Assembly: GCA_965267435.1 (NCBI GenBank)
Contig: OZ253960.1
Location: 1,550,001 to 1,614,000 of the forward strand
DNA length: 64,000 nucleotides
Origin: JAWPMT01 sp965267435
GTDB lineage: Bacteria; Bacteroidota; Bacteroidia; Cytophagales; Cyclobacteriaceae
Direction: 5' to 3'
Under the pieces are notes generated by a model. It worked only from the letters and a program-made list of their open reading frames with translations. It did no database searches and was not told where the DNA came from. The translations under genes and the position numbers were made by a program. Shown here in pieces: positions 35,228-44,787 of the stretch (position 1 is its first letter; each line of letters opens with the position of its first letter).

Positions 35228-35848
35228 CTACTTGATCTGGAAGGTCTTTACAAACATTTGGAAGACGGGGATTGAATTGAGACCGAGGTCCTCTCCTATC
35301 TCCACCATACGCTTGTATTCACTCTTGCGTATGGTCCTGTTGGGGTTGATGATGTCCTCTTCTTTCTCGAGAAAGAAGCTTGCCATAAAGCGAATGAGGA
35401 TGTAAGGCGTTCGCAGCACTTCTTCCTTGAATTTGTCGTAGTTCACTTCCGAGTCATGGTCGAAGCTCTCCGCTCTCTTGATGCCTTCATAACTGAAGGA
35501 CTGCTCAATGGCGATCTTCAGCACATTGAGAAACTTCGTATGCCATTTATCAAACCCCTTGAGCAAGAACTTCATTGCATACACTACCGGATCCTTCTTC
35601 ATGAAGTAGCCCCCCTTGGAGAGCTTCCGCGCCTTCTTATTAAGGGCCAACTCTTCAAAAAGGCTCACGTTGCCATCCGCCATGGCAATTCCGAGCGTCG
35701 GTGTCATCATCACCAGCGAGAAGAAGTCGTGATCTGATATCTCGAGATAAGGTGCCTCATTCTTGATGAAATCTTTCATGAGCTCAAAATTGGCCTCTTT
35801 GATCTCAGGGATGTCGATCATGGTCTCTATCTCGTATTCAGTAAACAT
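35228..35848 (-). CDS. Conserved-looking cytoplasmic protein of unknown function
   Basis: 206 aa, soluble and predicted nearly all-helical, rich in Lys/Glu/Phe ('FFSLVMMTPTLGIAMADGNVSLFEELALNKKARKLSKGG'). The 'GIAMADGNVS.FEE' segment resembles TerB-like or EF-hand-like acidic loops, but that is weak. No signal or membrane segment. It lies between a lipoprotein and a two-lipoprotein pair. I do not recognise it. Confidence 0.65.
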   Translation of the reverse strand: MFTEYEIETMIDIPEIKEANFELMKDFIKNEAPYLEISDHDFFSLVMMTPTLGIAMADGNVSLFEELALNKKARKLSKGGYFMKKDPVVYAMKFLLKGFDKWHTKFLNVLKIAIEQSFSYEGIKRAESFDHDSEVNYDKFKEEVLRTPYILIRFMASFFLEKEEDIINPNRTIRKSEYKRMVEIGEDLGLNSIPVFQMFVKTFQIK

Positions 35849-35978
35849 GCAATCAGATTTTTATGCCTTCCTAAAGTAAGGTACTTTTCGCACAAAATGA
35901 AAAAGACTTGAATCAGTGGGTTCGTCGGCCATTTTTACAGGTAAATCGCCCCGCTGAACGCTCCAGGACTGAATTTGC

Positions 35979-37346
35979 TCAGTACAGCGTCTGGTAACTG
36001 TGGAAGTATGTTTTGCCTTTCTGGCCGTCAAAATAGAAGGACTCTCCAGGCCCCTGGTTGTCACCACCTAAGCTTAGGGTGAGCGTATTTTCCCCTGGCT
36101 GCAGAGGCACCCTTGCATAATGGATGCTGTGCGGTATAGTCTGCCAGTTGCGCGTGTCCGCCTGCTCCGTCAGTGCATTGATCACACCCACAGCAAAGCC
36201 CAGACCTTCATCCTCTTTCTCCAAGGACTTCTCCGCGGCCTTCTTCAAAGCTGCACGCAAGAGCGACCTGCTAAACTCCCAAACCATCCGCTGCTCGAGT
36301 ACTTTGAAGGCCACAGCATTGATGTCTTCGGCCACTTCCAGCGTCTCCATGCCTCGGCCACTCTCCAGGGTGGCATCATAGAACCTCGGGCGCCGCTCGA
36401 CGTACTTGGGAAAGGCCACCCGAAAGAACTTGAGATCGGTCAGATCCCCCTCCTCATCATCCTCCAGATCTTCAAGGGGAAAGGGAAATGAAAACCCATA
36501 ATCGGCATTGTCAAAAGTGACGAAGCCAGCCTCACCCTCGACGATGGTGAAGTTGATCGACCACTCGTCCTTGACCGGTCCGAGTCCGTTGTGCCAAAGA
36601 AACAGTACCTCGCCATGCTCGGGGCTCTGATACTCATAGACCATATCGAACTCCTGCTCGTAGGCGGCCAGTTCTTCCGTAAAGCCGGTCCGATAGGCCG
36701 CTCTGAGGAGGTCATGTTTCAATTGACTGGGTGCTCCGATACCAAACATCTCCGCGTAGTCGTCCCGGTAGATCTCGTAGGCATTGCGATAGGCAATGAA
36801 CGCATTGTTGTAGTCTCCGGCAGCGTCGTATATCATGCCCATCAGGTTGTGGATAAAGGCATCCCTGCGATACTTGGTGTCCGACTTGTAGCGGTCACTC
36901 AGCTCATTCAGGCGATTATTGAGACGACGACATTCCACCAAAGCACCTTCCATATCGTTCATTTTCAGATAGTTTAGTGCTTTGTAGTACAGGAGTAAGA
37001 TGTGCTCATGGTCCTCTCCCGGATACTCTATCACCTTGGGGTTCACCAGGTAGGAAGCGGCGATCTGGAAGTAGTTGTCCCGGTAGTCTTCGCCGAAGAT
37101 ATAAGCTTGCTCAAAAGCCTCGTTGCTCATCTCCAGGTCGCCTAGCATGGAGTGCAGTACCCCAGCATTTGCGTAATACAAGAAAGCTGCCTTGCGCTTC
37201 ATGCGGCTCTTGCCCTGCTCCAGGCTCTTCATGGCCTCTTCAATATTGCCACTCTCAAAGTTGGCATTGAAGTCATAATTGGCCTGGTAGAAAGTAGCAC
37301 AGGCGCTCGCAAGCAGAAGAATCACTACAGCGTACCGTAACATCAC
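35979..37346 (-). CDS. COG3014-type lipoprotein with TPR region
   Basis: 455 aa. The lipobox 'LLLASACAT' predicts Cys16 lipidation. The N-terminal half is TPR-like ('YYANAGVLHSMLGDLEMSNEAFEQAY', 'FIHNLMGMIYDAAGDYNNAFIAYRNAYEIY'). The C-terminal half is beta-rich with 'HNGLGPVKDEWSINF' and 'LPAALKKAAEK'-like helices. The family (COG3014) typically occurs beside an LpoB-like lipoprotein, as here (41 bp downstream of it). The pair is thought to act in cell-envelope assembly; the exact role is unknown. Confidence 0.8.
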   Translation of the reverse strand: MMLRYAVVILLLASACATFYQANYDFNANFESGNIEEAMKSLEQGKSRMKRKAAFLYYANAGVLHSMLGDLEMSNEAFEQAYIFGEDYRDNYFQIAASYLVNPKVIEYPGEDHEHILLLYYKALNYLKMNDMEGALVECRRLNNRLNELSDRYKSDTKYRRDAFIHNLMGMIYDAAGDYNNAFIAYRNAYEIYRDDYAEMFGIGAPSQLKHDLLRAAYRTGFTEELAAYEQEFDMVYEYQSPEHGEVLFLWHNGLGPVKDEWSINFTIVEGEAGFVTFDNADYGFSFPFPLEDLEDDEEGDLTDLKFFRVAFPKYVERRPRFYDATLESGRGMETLEVAEDINAVAFKVLEQRMVWEFSRSLLRAALKKAAEKSLEKEDEGLGFAVGVINALTEQADTRNWQTIPHSIHYARVPLQPGENTLTLSLGGDNQGPGESFYFDGQKGKTYFHSYQTLY

Positions 37347-37387
37347 AGAATGCGTGGGAAGGACCCGACGAGGGCCGAGCTGCCCTG

Positions 37388-37972
37388 TCAGTTTTTGATG
37401 AGTTTCTTGATCTCCTTGTCACCAATCCAGACCTTTTCGTTGGTCTCGATACTGGCAAGCTCAAGATTGACTTTGTAGTTGATGGCCTTCTCGCGGTTGT
37501 AAGCGTCGGTTGTGGAATTGATAACGCCAAACATCATGAAATCCGCGCCCAATTCCCTGCCCCATTGCGCCTGGGTCTCAATACTGGCAAATTCTCCCTG
37601 ATCGGCTCTTTCCTCTCTCAACTTCTCGCGAAACAGCGAGTTCTGTACCACTCGCACCATACCGCTATTGATAAACTCCCTCTCCACATCTTTAATGAAG
37701 GTCTCGGACTCAATATGCTCGGCGGTCTTATTTGACACAATGCCCACAATAACTACGGGCTTGCGGTTCGTCGATCTTCGGAAATCGTTCAACCAGGGTC
37801 GGTTCAACACGTCGTTGATCATTTCTTCAGCGACAAGTTTAGAATCTGTATCATTCCAGCGTCCGCTGAGGTCAATTTGTTGATCAGGGCTGACTCGGGT
37901 CACCGAGCGCGCACAACCCAGTACAAGCACGGTCATCAGGATAATTCCCAGGAGGTTGAGGTTCTTTTTCAT
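37388..37972 (-). CDS. LpoB-type penicillin-binding-protein-activator-like lipoprotein
   Basis: 194 aa. The signal ends at the lipobox 'VLVLGCARS'. The body matches the LpoB/COG3417 fold: 'DLSGRWNDTDSKLVAEEMINDVL', 'VVIVGIVSNKTAEHIESETFIKDVEREFINSGMVRVV', 'ELGADFMMFGVINS'. In E. coli LpoB activates PBP1b from the outer membrane; in Bacteroidota that interaction is not shown, so the function here is inferred. It is in one run with the COG3014-type lipoprotein. Confidence 0.85.
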   Translation of the reverse strand: MKKNLNLLGIILMTVLVLGCARSVTRVSPDQQIDLSGRWNDTDSKLVAEEMINDVLNRPWLNDFRRSTNRKPVVIVGIVSNKTAEHIESETFIKDVEREFINSGMVRVVQNSLFREKLREERADQGEFASIETQAQWGRELGADFMMFGVINSTTDAYNREKAINYKVNLELASIETNEKVWIGDKEIKKLIKN

Positions 37973-38029
37973 AATTGGATAATTAGATTGAAATCTTTCA
38001 CTATTCCCATAATCAATATCCGTGCCGAG

Positions 38030-40405
38030 CTAGAAATTTACTGTGGCTTTGACGTTAAATAATCTAGCTGAGAGCGAATTCGGTATAGCAAAATTAGCAC
38101 CATTTACATCCTCAATCCAGGTATAGGAAAGGGTATTATCCGCAGCAAAAGCATTCAGAATCTCCGCCCGTAAAACGAGGCTTTCGAAGAAGTTGTAGTG
38201 GCTCAATCGTATGAACTTGGACAGGCCCAAATCCAATCGATAATATTCATCTCCCTGAAAGGAATTGCGAAGGTCGGGACGATTGGGAGGACCAAAAGGA
38301 TACCCGGAGCCAATGTTGAGATTGAGGTAGACACGGATGCTGGGATCATTCGGAATATGGTCTTCGAAGAAGATGCCAATATTCACTCGCTGATCGGTCG
38401 GTCGGCGAATATATCCTCGCCCATCATTGGCAATATTTTCCTCTGTTCGAAGTAATCCCAGGCTGAACCACGACTGTGTACCAGGAATGAACTCGCCGTT
38501 GACACGAAAATCGATGCCCTGAGCGTATGCCTCAGTTCGATTGTCAGCAAAGTAGCGGAGTCTGATGTTCTCCACGTCATAGGCAATGACGTCGGTGAGG
38601 CTCTTCCAATATACATCCGTATTGAAAATGAAATCCCTGCCCCACATTCTGAAGACTTTCTCCACTGATCCTATGACATGTAGGGACTTCTGTGCCTTGA
38701 GATCGGGCACGATCTCCCCTTCCCTGGACCGCAATTCACGATAAAATGGTGGTTGGCTATAAATACCTGTTGATAATCGGATGGCGAGCCTATCATTGAT
38801 TTGCCAGCGATACTGGATCCGGGGGCTGATCAGCAACTCCTCGTTTTGGTCCCAATAATTGAATCGGACACCATAATTGAGGATATGTGCAGAATCACGT
38901 GTGGCTGTCTGATTCTGGACGTAAAAAGAGTACTGGAGTGAATTGAGGCTGAGCTCATTGAAAATACTTTCCGTCACGGTTACAAAATCGGACGAGTCAA
39001 TAAAAGCGTATTCGTTGATGCGGTCATCGATCACCTGCCAGCTTACCCCTGCTCCAAACTCCAGCAAGTTCTGATCGTTGATGATCAGTTCATTGCGAGA
39101 TTCTGCATTGACAATGCTCGCTACCAGGTCATTGCGGCCGTAGTTGTAGTTGGTCCCTATTCCCCTTATGACCACACAATCGTCGAAAGTCCCAGAACCC
39201 GGATCATTGTCCACATCGCAAAGACGATAACCTCCTTCGACATCAAAATACTCCTTCTCGAGGGTACGCACCCCGGAGAGGATCAGGTTGGTTGTGAACT
39301 TGTTCGAGACTTTGTGCCGGAGCCGAGAGCCCACCTGGTACGTGTCGTAATTGAGGATCTCCTGCCCGATAAAAGCCGTCTGCAATCGAAAATTGGCCTG
39401 CACTGACCCAAACTCAGTATCCTGCGAAACCGGCTCCGTGAGGTATCGATTTCGTGCATAGGCAAACAGCACGCTGAGCTTCGTCCGATTGAGCTGCATT
39501 CGCTTCTTTTTCGTCAGGTCAAAAGTGAGGAGTGACTGGACATCGGTGAACTTAGGAAAATACTGGCCTTGTACCTCCAGTGTGTTCAATAAGTACCTCG
39601 AATCGCGGTGCCGAACCCCGATGATGTATTCAGCACGATCCCCTCCCAATGCGCCACCAATATAGCCAGTGCCTCCCAGCAACCCGAGCGTCACCGAGCC
39701 CTCTTGATAGCGTGGGGACTTGTACTCAATATTGAGACTTGAAGAGAGCTTGTCACCGTACTTGGCTTCCCATCCACCGGCATAGAAGTTGATATCCTTT
39801 ACGAGGCCGGGGTTGACGAAGCTGAGCCCCTCCTGCCTACCGGAATTGGCCAGAAATGGTCGGTAGATCGGAATGTCATTTACATACACAAGGTTCTCGT
39901 CAAAATTGCCACCCCGAACCGAATAGGTAGAGGCCAACTCATTGTTGCTGGCGACGCCGGGCAACGTCGCAAGCACCTGGGAAAAATCGCCAAATGTCGA
40001 AGGCAGCGACTCGGCGCTCTTCGGCGCTATCCGAATGACCGGCGCCACCGATATAGGATCTTGAATGGCCGAGTCAGTCACGACAATGCGATCGAGCACC
40101 GCACGATCCTCAGACAAGGCAATATTCTGTTCCAGTCTTCCGGGGTCACTAAAGATGATCTGAATTCGCTCTGTACGATATCCGACAAAACTGTAGACCA
40201 CCGTACCGGATGGTCCGGGCAATACCAACTCATACGCCCCCTCGTCATCGGTGGTAGTGCCTGTTGTGGAATTCTCCAATCTGATATTGGCGCCTAGTAA
40301 TGGTTGACCATTACCATCAGTCACCTGTCCTTCCAGCACGTATCGTTGCGCTGCCAGTGGAACTGTGAGCAAAAGGAAAAATCCCAAAATCAGATGAACG
40401 CGCAT
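38030..40405 (-). CDS. TonB-dependent receptor with carboxypeptidase-regulatory-like domain
   Basis: 791 aa. A signal peptide ('LGFFLLLTVPLAAQ') precedes a CarboxypepD_reg-like domain (about 22-105, 'GQVTDGNGQPLLGANIRLENSTTGTTTDDEGAYEL'). A plug follows ('DFSQVLATLPGVASNNELASTYSVRGGNFDENLVYVNDIPIY'), then a barrel ending in an aromatic residue ('LFNVKATVNF'). No SusD-like gene lies adjacent, so it is not an obvious polysaccharide utilisation locus. The ExbB/ExbD/TonB-like operon is 15 kb away. The substrate is unknown. Confidence 0.93.
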   Translation of the reverse strand: MRVHLILGFFLLLTVPLAAQRYVLEGQVTDGNGQPLLGANIRLENSTTGTTTDDEGAYELVLPGPSGTVVYSFVGYRTERIQIIFSDPGRLEQNIALSEDRAVLDRIVVTDSAIQDPISVAPVIRIAPKSAESLPSTFGDFSQVLATLPGVASNNELASTYSVRGGNFDENLVYVNDIPIYRPFLANSGRQEGLSFVNPGLVKDINFYAGGWEAKYGDKLSSSLNIEYKSPRYQEGSVTLGLLGGTGYIGGALGGDRAEYIIGVRHRDSRYLLNTLEVQGQYFPKFTDVQSLLTFDLTKKKRMQLNRTKLSVLFAYARNRYLTEPVSQDTEFGSVQANFRLQTAFIGQEILNYDTYQVGSRLRHKVSNKFTTNLILSGVRTLEKEYFDVEGGYRLCDVDNDPGSGTFDDCVVIRGIGTNYNYGRNDLVASIVNAESRNELIINDQNLLEFGAGVSWQVIDDRINEYAFIDSSDFVTVTESIFNELSLNSLQYSFYVQNQTATRDSAHILNYGVRFNYWDQNEELLISPRIQYRWQINDRLAIRLSTGIYSQPPFYRELRSREGEIVPDLKAQKSLHVIGSVEKVFRMWGRDFIFNTDVYWKSLTDVIAYDVENIRLRYFADNRTEAYAQGIDFRVNGEFIPGTQSWFSLGLLRTEENIANDGRGYIRRPTDQRVNIGIFFEDHIPNDPSIRVYLNLNIGSGYPFGPPNRPDLRNSFQGDEYYRLDLGLSKFIRLSHYNFFESLVLRAEILNAFAADNTLSYTWIEDVNGANFAIPNSLSARLFNVKATVNF

Positions 40406-40414
40406 GCAGTATTA

Positions 40415-41068
40415 TCAGCTGTTTTTGAGCGACGTAATGTAGGCCTGCGGATCGTTGGACTTGAACACGGCGCTGCCCGCCACCAACATGGTGGCCCCTG
40501 CTTCCCTAAGCTTGCCCGCATTGTCGATGGAGACACCCCCATCTACTTGTATTTCCAGCGAAGGATTGAGTACGTCGGCGATGGCTCTCAGGCGCCGAAT
40601 CTTGTCATAGGTCCGTTCTATAAAGGACTGCCCTCCAAAGCCGGGGTTGACGGACATTACCAATACAAGGTGCAGCATCGGTAAGATATCTGTGAGTGAT
40701 TCCACAGGTGTATGAGGGTTGATGACCACGCCGGGCTTTGCTCCCAACTCTATTATTGCTGAAACTGTCCGGTGTAAGTGCGGGGTCGCCTCTTCATGGA
40801 CGGAGATAATCGAAGCGCCACTATCTACACAATGACCCAGATAAGGATCTGCCTTTTCAATCATCAGATGAAAGTCCAGAGGCTTGGTGGCATATTTAGC
40901 AACTGCCTTTGTTACCGGAAAACCAAATGAGATGTTTGGCACAAATACACCATCCATGATATCGATGTGCAGAAAGTCACACTCACTCTCGTTGAGCATG
41001 GCCACCTGGTCGTGCAAGTGAGCAAAGTCCGCAGCAAGGATCGACGGACAGATCTTCAATGATGACAT
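40415..41068 (-). CDS. rpe: Ribulose-phosphate 3-epimerase
   Basis: 217 aa. TIM-barrel enzyme interconverting ribulose-5-phosphate and xylulose-5-phosphate in the pentose phosphate pathway. Diagnostic segments are 'ICPSILAADFAHL', 'FLHIDIMDGVFVPNISFG', 'DFHLMI', 'MSVNPGFGGQSFI' and 'EIQVDGGVS', supplying the metal His/Asp residues and the phosphate loop. It starts one base after the subtilase stop and ends 9 bp before the TonB receptor start, so it sits in a same-strand operon-like run. Confidence 0.97.
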   Translation of the reverse strand: MSSLKICPSILAADFAHLHDQVAMLNESECDFLHIDIMDGVFVPNISFGFPVTKAVAKYATKPLDFHLMIEKADPYLGHCVDSGASIISVHEEATPHLHRTVSAIIELGAKPGVVINPHTPVESLTDILPMLHLVLVMSVNPGFGGQSFIERTYDKIRRLRAIADVLNPSLEIQVDGGVSIDNAGKLREAGATMLVAGSAVFKSNDPQAYITSLKNS

Positions 41069-41069
41069 A

Positions 41070-42695
41070 TTATCTTTTGAGTACCTTCAAAGTTTGGCTT
41101 TCATTTCGCCCCACCAATTTAAGGTAATATAGGCCACTGGAAAGGCCTGAAAGGTCTAATTGGAATCTCCTACTTCGATTCTCCCCCGAAAAAGCATACA
41201 GAATCTCACCGCCAGTGCTCACCAGTTGACCTGAAATCAGCTGAAAATCCGCCTTGGTAAAATCCAGCGTCAGCTGGCTACCAATGACAGGATTGGGATA
41301 CACTATAACATCCCCACCGGGGTCGTCCACAGATAGGATGGCTCCTGGTTCTTCCGGTCTGAAATTAGGGACACCGTAGCCAATTTGGTTGTTGGGGCTT
41401 TGCGAGCTACTCCCAGAACTCCGGAGGGCGTGCAGAAGTTGTGCATTGGTCCACTCCGGATTCTTTTGCCAAATGCCAGCTGCCAGACCTGTCACCAGGG
41501 GTGCGGCATAGCTTGTCCCATCCCCAGAGGTAAAGCTGCTCCAAAAAACGGTGACACCCCGACCTAGGGCGGAGACGTCTGGCTTGATGCGATCGTCTGC
41601 CGACGGGCCAATGGAGCTGAAACTTGATTTCGACAAGCTGACATCGACCGAACCTACCGCGAGAATATTGGGTGCATCCGCCGGTGCCGAAAGGAACTGC
41701 CAGGAGGAGTTGCCATCATTGCCATTGCTCGTGACCAGAAAAATGCCCTTGCTAAAGGCCATCTCAGCGGCCCTCGTGATAACAGTCGTCTCCCCATCCA
41801 TGGCCGAGTACGGGTAATCCATGCTCGACAGGTCAAAATCAGTGCTGTAACCCAGGGAAGTGTTGATAATGTCCGCACCGAGGCTATCGGCCATTTCAGC
41901 GGCAAATACCCAGTTGTATTCTTCCACGCGGTACTCGGTGGCCACCTCTTCTGTCACAAATAGTGCTACCTGGCTATTGGGCGCAAGGCCCTTGATCTTT
42001 TCACTGCGATACCCCGCTATACAAGACAAGACTGCAGTCCCGTGACGAGAAAACTGAAAAGGGTCATAGGAGTCCGTGACGAAATCGCGAACGGCGGCAA
42101 CACGATCCTCATCAAAAAGATGCCTGAAGACCTGCTGCTGGTGCACCCCACGGAACCCTCCGTCAAGAACAGCTATCAAGAGGCCCTCCCCTCGAAAGTC
42201 TTCCTCATGCATCAGGTCTCCACCCAATAAGTTGTTTTGAAACTCTGTGGACCAGCCGGTGGTGTCCGCGGCCTCCCAGGGACCCGGCGAGGGCATATCA
42301 CCCCTGGTAGTCGTCAGGACCTCATCAGGTGCAACCAGTTCGACGCTGCTGACGAAGTCCAGTCCCTCGATGTCTTGGATATCTGCGGATGTAGCTTGTA
42401 CCAGGGCGCCATTGAACCACTTCGTCGTGAAGAATACGTGAGTGATCTGGTCGAGCGCTTCTACGTAAGCAGGATCTACTGGCAGATCCTCCTCTGTGAT
42501 AGCCACACCCTGCTTTTCCCTTCGACCCAGGGCCCTTTCCGACAAGAACTCCTCCGGCCGCTCTATGGAAAAAGGCGTCGATTGCTTATCGGTGAAGAAA
42601 ACCATGTAACGATTCGACTGGCTTTGGGCTCCGGCGGCGGTGCCGAGCAGCAGATGGATGGCAACTATGACAGATCTACAACTCACCATACTCAA
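41070..42695 (-). CDS. Subtilase-family (S8) peptidase with T9SS sorting domain
   Basis: 541 aa. Signal peptide to about residue 23. The complete triad is Asp178 ('AVLDGGFRG'), His218 ('SRHGTAVLSCIAG') and Ser395 ('GDGTSYAAPLVTG'), with the oxyanion Asn in 'TSNGNDGNSS'. The N-terminal part (about 28-165) looks like a prodomain. The C terminus is a type A sorting domain ('VIVYPNPVIGSQLTLDF ... GLYYLKLVG'). Unlike the subtilase at 1697-4330, the triad is intact. Its start overlaps the end of the lipoprotein gene by 20 bp. Confidence 0.93.
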   Translation of the reverse strand: MSMVSCRSVIVAIHLLLGTAAGAQSQSNRYMVFFTDKQSTPFSIERPEEFLSERALGRREKQGVAITEEDLPVDPAYVEALDQITHVFFTTKWFNGALVQATSADIQDIEGLDFVSSVELVAPDEVLTTTRGDMPSPGPWEAADTTGWSTEFQNNLLGGDLMHEEDFRGEGLLIAVLDGGFRGVHQQQVFRHLFDEDRVAAVRDFVTDSYDPFQFSRHGTAVLSCIAGYRSEKIKGLAPNSQVALFVTEEVATEYRVEEYNWVFAAEMADSLGADIINTSLGYSTDFDLSSMDYPYSAMDGETTVITRAAEMAFSKGIFLVTSNGNDGNSSWQFLSAPADAPNILAVGSVDVSLSKSSFSSIGPSADDRIKPDVSALGRGVTVFWSSFTSGDGTSYAAPLVTGLAAGIWQKNPEWTNAQLLHALRSSGSSSQSPNNQIGYGVPNFRPEEPGAILSVDDPGGDVIVYPNPVIGSQLTLDFTKADFQLISGQLVSTGGEILYAFSGENRSRRFQLDLSGLSSGLYYLKLVGRNESQTLKVLKR

Positions 42696-43371
42696 TTAAC
42701 ACCTGAGAAAGAAAACGCCCTGCGATCACTGCTCCCAGCTCTTCGCAGTTGGAAGACGTACAGAGCTCGAGAATCAGCTGGTCTTTCTGCACAAGGCCTA
42801 TTCCGTTGGCATAGATTTCTGATCGCTTGTCAGTACCAACAATATCTGACTCCAGATCACTGATCACCGTTTTGATCATAGGTGCCGTGGCCAGGTCAAG
42901 TGGAGAATTCACTTCTGTCATAGTCACAGGATCGAACCTGAAGGTCACTGCCCCCATGTTATTCAGCGCGTGCCCGTTCCACGTCTTCCCTTCTTCAACC
43001 GGGAAGACCAGTTTGATAAGGGGGACGCTGTTTTCCGTGACAACGGTGAACTGACCATTCTTGCGGGCAGTCCACAAAGAATCCTGCCGCCAAGGGCTGG
43101 ACTCATCCGCACGCGACTCCCGATCGATGAGGTAGGTCACCTCACCCAGTGGAGAGACAATACTATCAGCAATGACCTCCCTTAGCTGATAGGAAGATGT
43201 ATCATTTCCCAATGGCAGAATCACAACCTGCTCCACCTGGTAGATCCAATAATTGCCAGTTTGCAATGGATAGTAAGCCGAACCTGATAGATCCGGGTTT
43301 GGAGGGTCAGTATCTGTACAGCCATACAGCACCGAGACCGCTGTCAGCCAAAAAAAGATTTGCCTATGCAT
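42676..43371 (-). CDS. Lipoprotein of unknown function
   Basis: 231 aa. Lipobox 'SVLYGCTDTD' (Cys18). The mature part is beta-rich: 'YYPLQTGNYWIYQVEQVV' near the start and 'FPVEEGKTWNGHALNN' later resemble exported Bacteroidota proteins described only by this 'YPL..G..W.Y' motif. It begins 9 bp after the mnmA stop and overlaps the subtilase gene, so it is probably co-transcribed with both. Function unknown. Confidence 0.75.
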   Translation of the reverse strand: MHRQIFFWLTAVSVLYGCTDTDPPNPDLSGSAYYPLQTGNYWIYQVEQVVILPLGNDTSSYQLREVIADSIVSPLGEVTYLIDRESRADESSPWRQDSLWTARKNGQFTVVTENSVPLIKLVFPVEEGKTWNGHALNNMGAVTFRFDPVTMTEVNSPLDLATAPMIKTVISDLESDIVGTDKRSEIYANGIGLVQKDQLILELCTSSNCEELGAVIAGRFLSQVLIEYGEL

Positions 43372-43380
43372 ACTCTCAGT

Positions 43381-44520
43381 TTACAACGTCGAACTGGTAG
43401 CTTTATTCTTGGCTTGGTGTTGGTGAAAACTGGAATGGATCCAACCACCACCGATCACATCATTTCCTTCGTAGAATACTGCCGCCTGCCCCGGTGCGAT
43501 CGCTGAAACTCCTTTTCCGAAGAAGACCTTCATCGTATCCCCCACCTGCTCAATAATAGCTGGAGTCCCCGGATCATTGTACCGAACCTTGGTGATAGTA
43601 TCCAATCGCTCACCCGCAGGAAGGGCGTCGTACTTCTGGAGCGTGAGCTTCTTCACGTACATGCCATCTCTGCTGAGCTCGTCAAAGGTACCAAGAACAA
43701 CGCGATTTTTCTCCTTTTGGATTTCAGTCACATATACCGGGTACCCCAATGCCACTCCCAGGCCTTTCCTCTGCCCCACGGTGTAGAATGGGTAACCCTC
43801 ATGCGTCCCGACGACAGTACCATCTTCAAGAACGAATTCGCCACCAGCTACCTCTTGCTCCAGACCCTCCACGCGACGTCGCAAAAAGCCCCGGTAATCA
43901 TTGTCAGGGACAAAGCAGATTTCATATGACTCTGACTTGGTCACCAACTCATGAAAGCCCCTTTGCGTCGCCATCTCTCTGATCTCTGACTTATGCAAAC
44001 TCCCCAGAGGAAACATCGTCCTGCTAAGGCTCTCTTGCGATATACCCCAAAGTGCGTATGACTGGTCTTTGTTGGCGTCCTTCCCTTTGGACACTACATA
44101 GCGACCGTTTTCCTCACGAATATTCGCATAGTGTCCTGTCGCTATGAAGTCACAACCCAGTTTGTCGGCGCGCCTTAAGAGCGCATCCCACTTGATGTGC
44201 GTGTTGCAAAGCACGCACGGATTGGGCGTTCTGCCAGCCAGGTACTCACTGGTGAAATGATCAATCACATAGTCACCAAATTCATTTCGGATGTCAATGA
44301 TGTAGTGGGGAAATCCCAGGTTTACAGCGATGTTTCTCGCGTCATTGATGGAATCAAGGCTGCAGCAGCCTGTCTCCTTCTTACTACCTCCCGATGTGGC
44401 ATAGTCCCACGTTTTCATGGTCATACCAATCACCTCGTACCCTTGCTCATGCAAGAGCACCGCCGCCACGGAGCTATCAATACCTCCGCTCATGGCTACT
44501 AATACTCGTCCTTTACTCAT
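43381..44520 (-). CDS. mnmA: tRNA-specific 2-thiouridylase
   Basis: 379 aa. Thiolates U34 of tRNA Lys/Glu/Gln in the wobble position. The N-terminal PP-loop 'AMSGGIDSSVAA' (11-17) binds ATP. The catalytic Cys pair is Cys102 ('TPNPCVLCN') and Cys201 ('SYEICFVPDND'), and 'FIATGHYAN' and 'KDQSYALW' are family blocks. It is first gene of a minus-strand run. Its leader carries a hairpin followed by a T-tract (see separate entry). Confidence 0.97.
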   Translation of the reverse strand: MSKGRVLVAMSGGIDSSVAAVLLHEQGYEVIGMTMKTWDYATSGGSKKETGCCSLDSINDARNIAVNLGFPHYIIDIRNEFGDYVIDHFTSEYLAGRTPNPCVLCNTHIKWDALLRRADKLGCDFIATGHYANIREENGRYVVSKGKDANKDQSYALWGISQESLSRTMFPLGSLHKSEIREMATQRGFHELVTKSESYEICFVPDNDYRGFLRRRVEGLEQEVAGGEFVLEDGTVVGTHEGYPFYTVGQRKGLGVALGYPVYVTEIQKEKNRVVLGTFDELSRDGMYVKKLTLQKYDALPAGERLDTITKVRYNDPGTPAIIEQVGDTMKVFFGKGVSAIAPGQAAVFYEGNDVIGGGWIHSSFHQHQAKNKATSSTL

Positions 44521-44556
44521 GATCGCTCTGCCAGGTTCACAGCCTGGTTTACGTGA

Positions 44557-44608
44557 TTAAAAAAAAGAAAAAGCAGAAGACAATTGTTCCCTGCTTTCTG
44601 CAAAGATA
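44557..44608 (-). promoter_or_regulatory. Possible mnmA promoter -7 box and terminator-like leader hairpin
   Basis: On the minus strand TATCTTTG (44608-44601) matches the Bacteroidota -7 consensus TAnnTTTG exactly; no good -33 TTTG is seen. Just downstream AAAGCAG and CTGCTTT (44597-44591 and 44576-44570) form a 7-bp stem followed by a long T-rich tract, like an attenuator or early terminator ahead of mnmA. Confidence 0.35.
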
Positions 44609-44787
44609 GGCAGGTCGGCGGTCATAGACGTGTCAGTACTCCTACTTTTGGCCCCTTATGGCTACTTTTGCTTAGGGAGAGGTACAGATCTCACTGAACG
44701 CATGAATTATTCCGAGGAAGACGAATTATTCTCTCTCCAGCAAAACATTATTCCGAAATAGCGCATTTCACCTAAAGAAATAACTAC

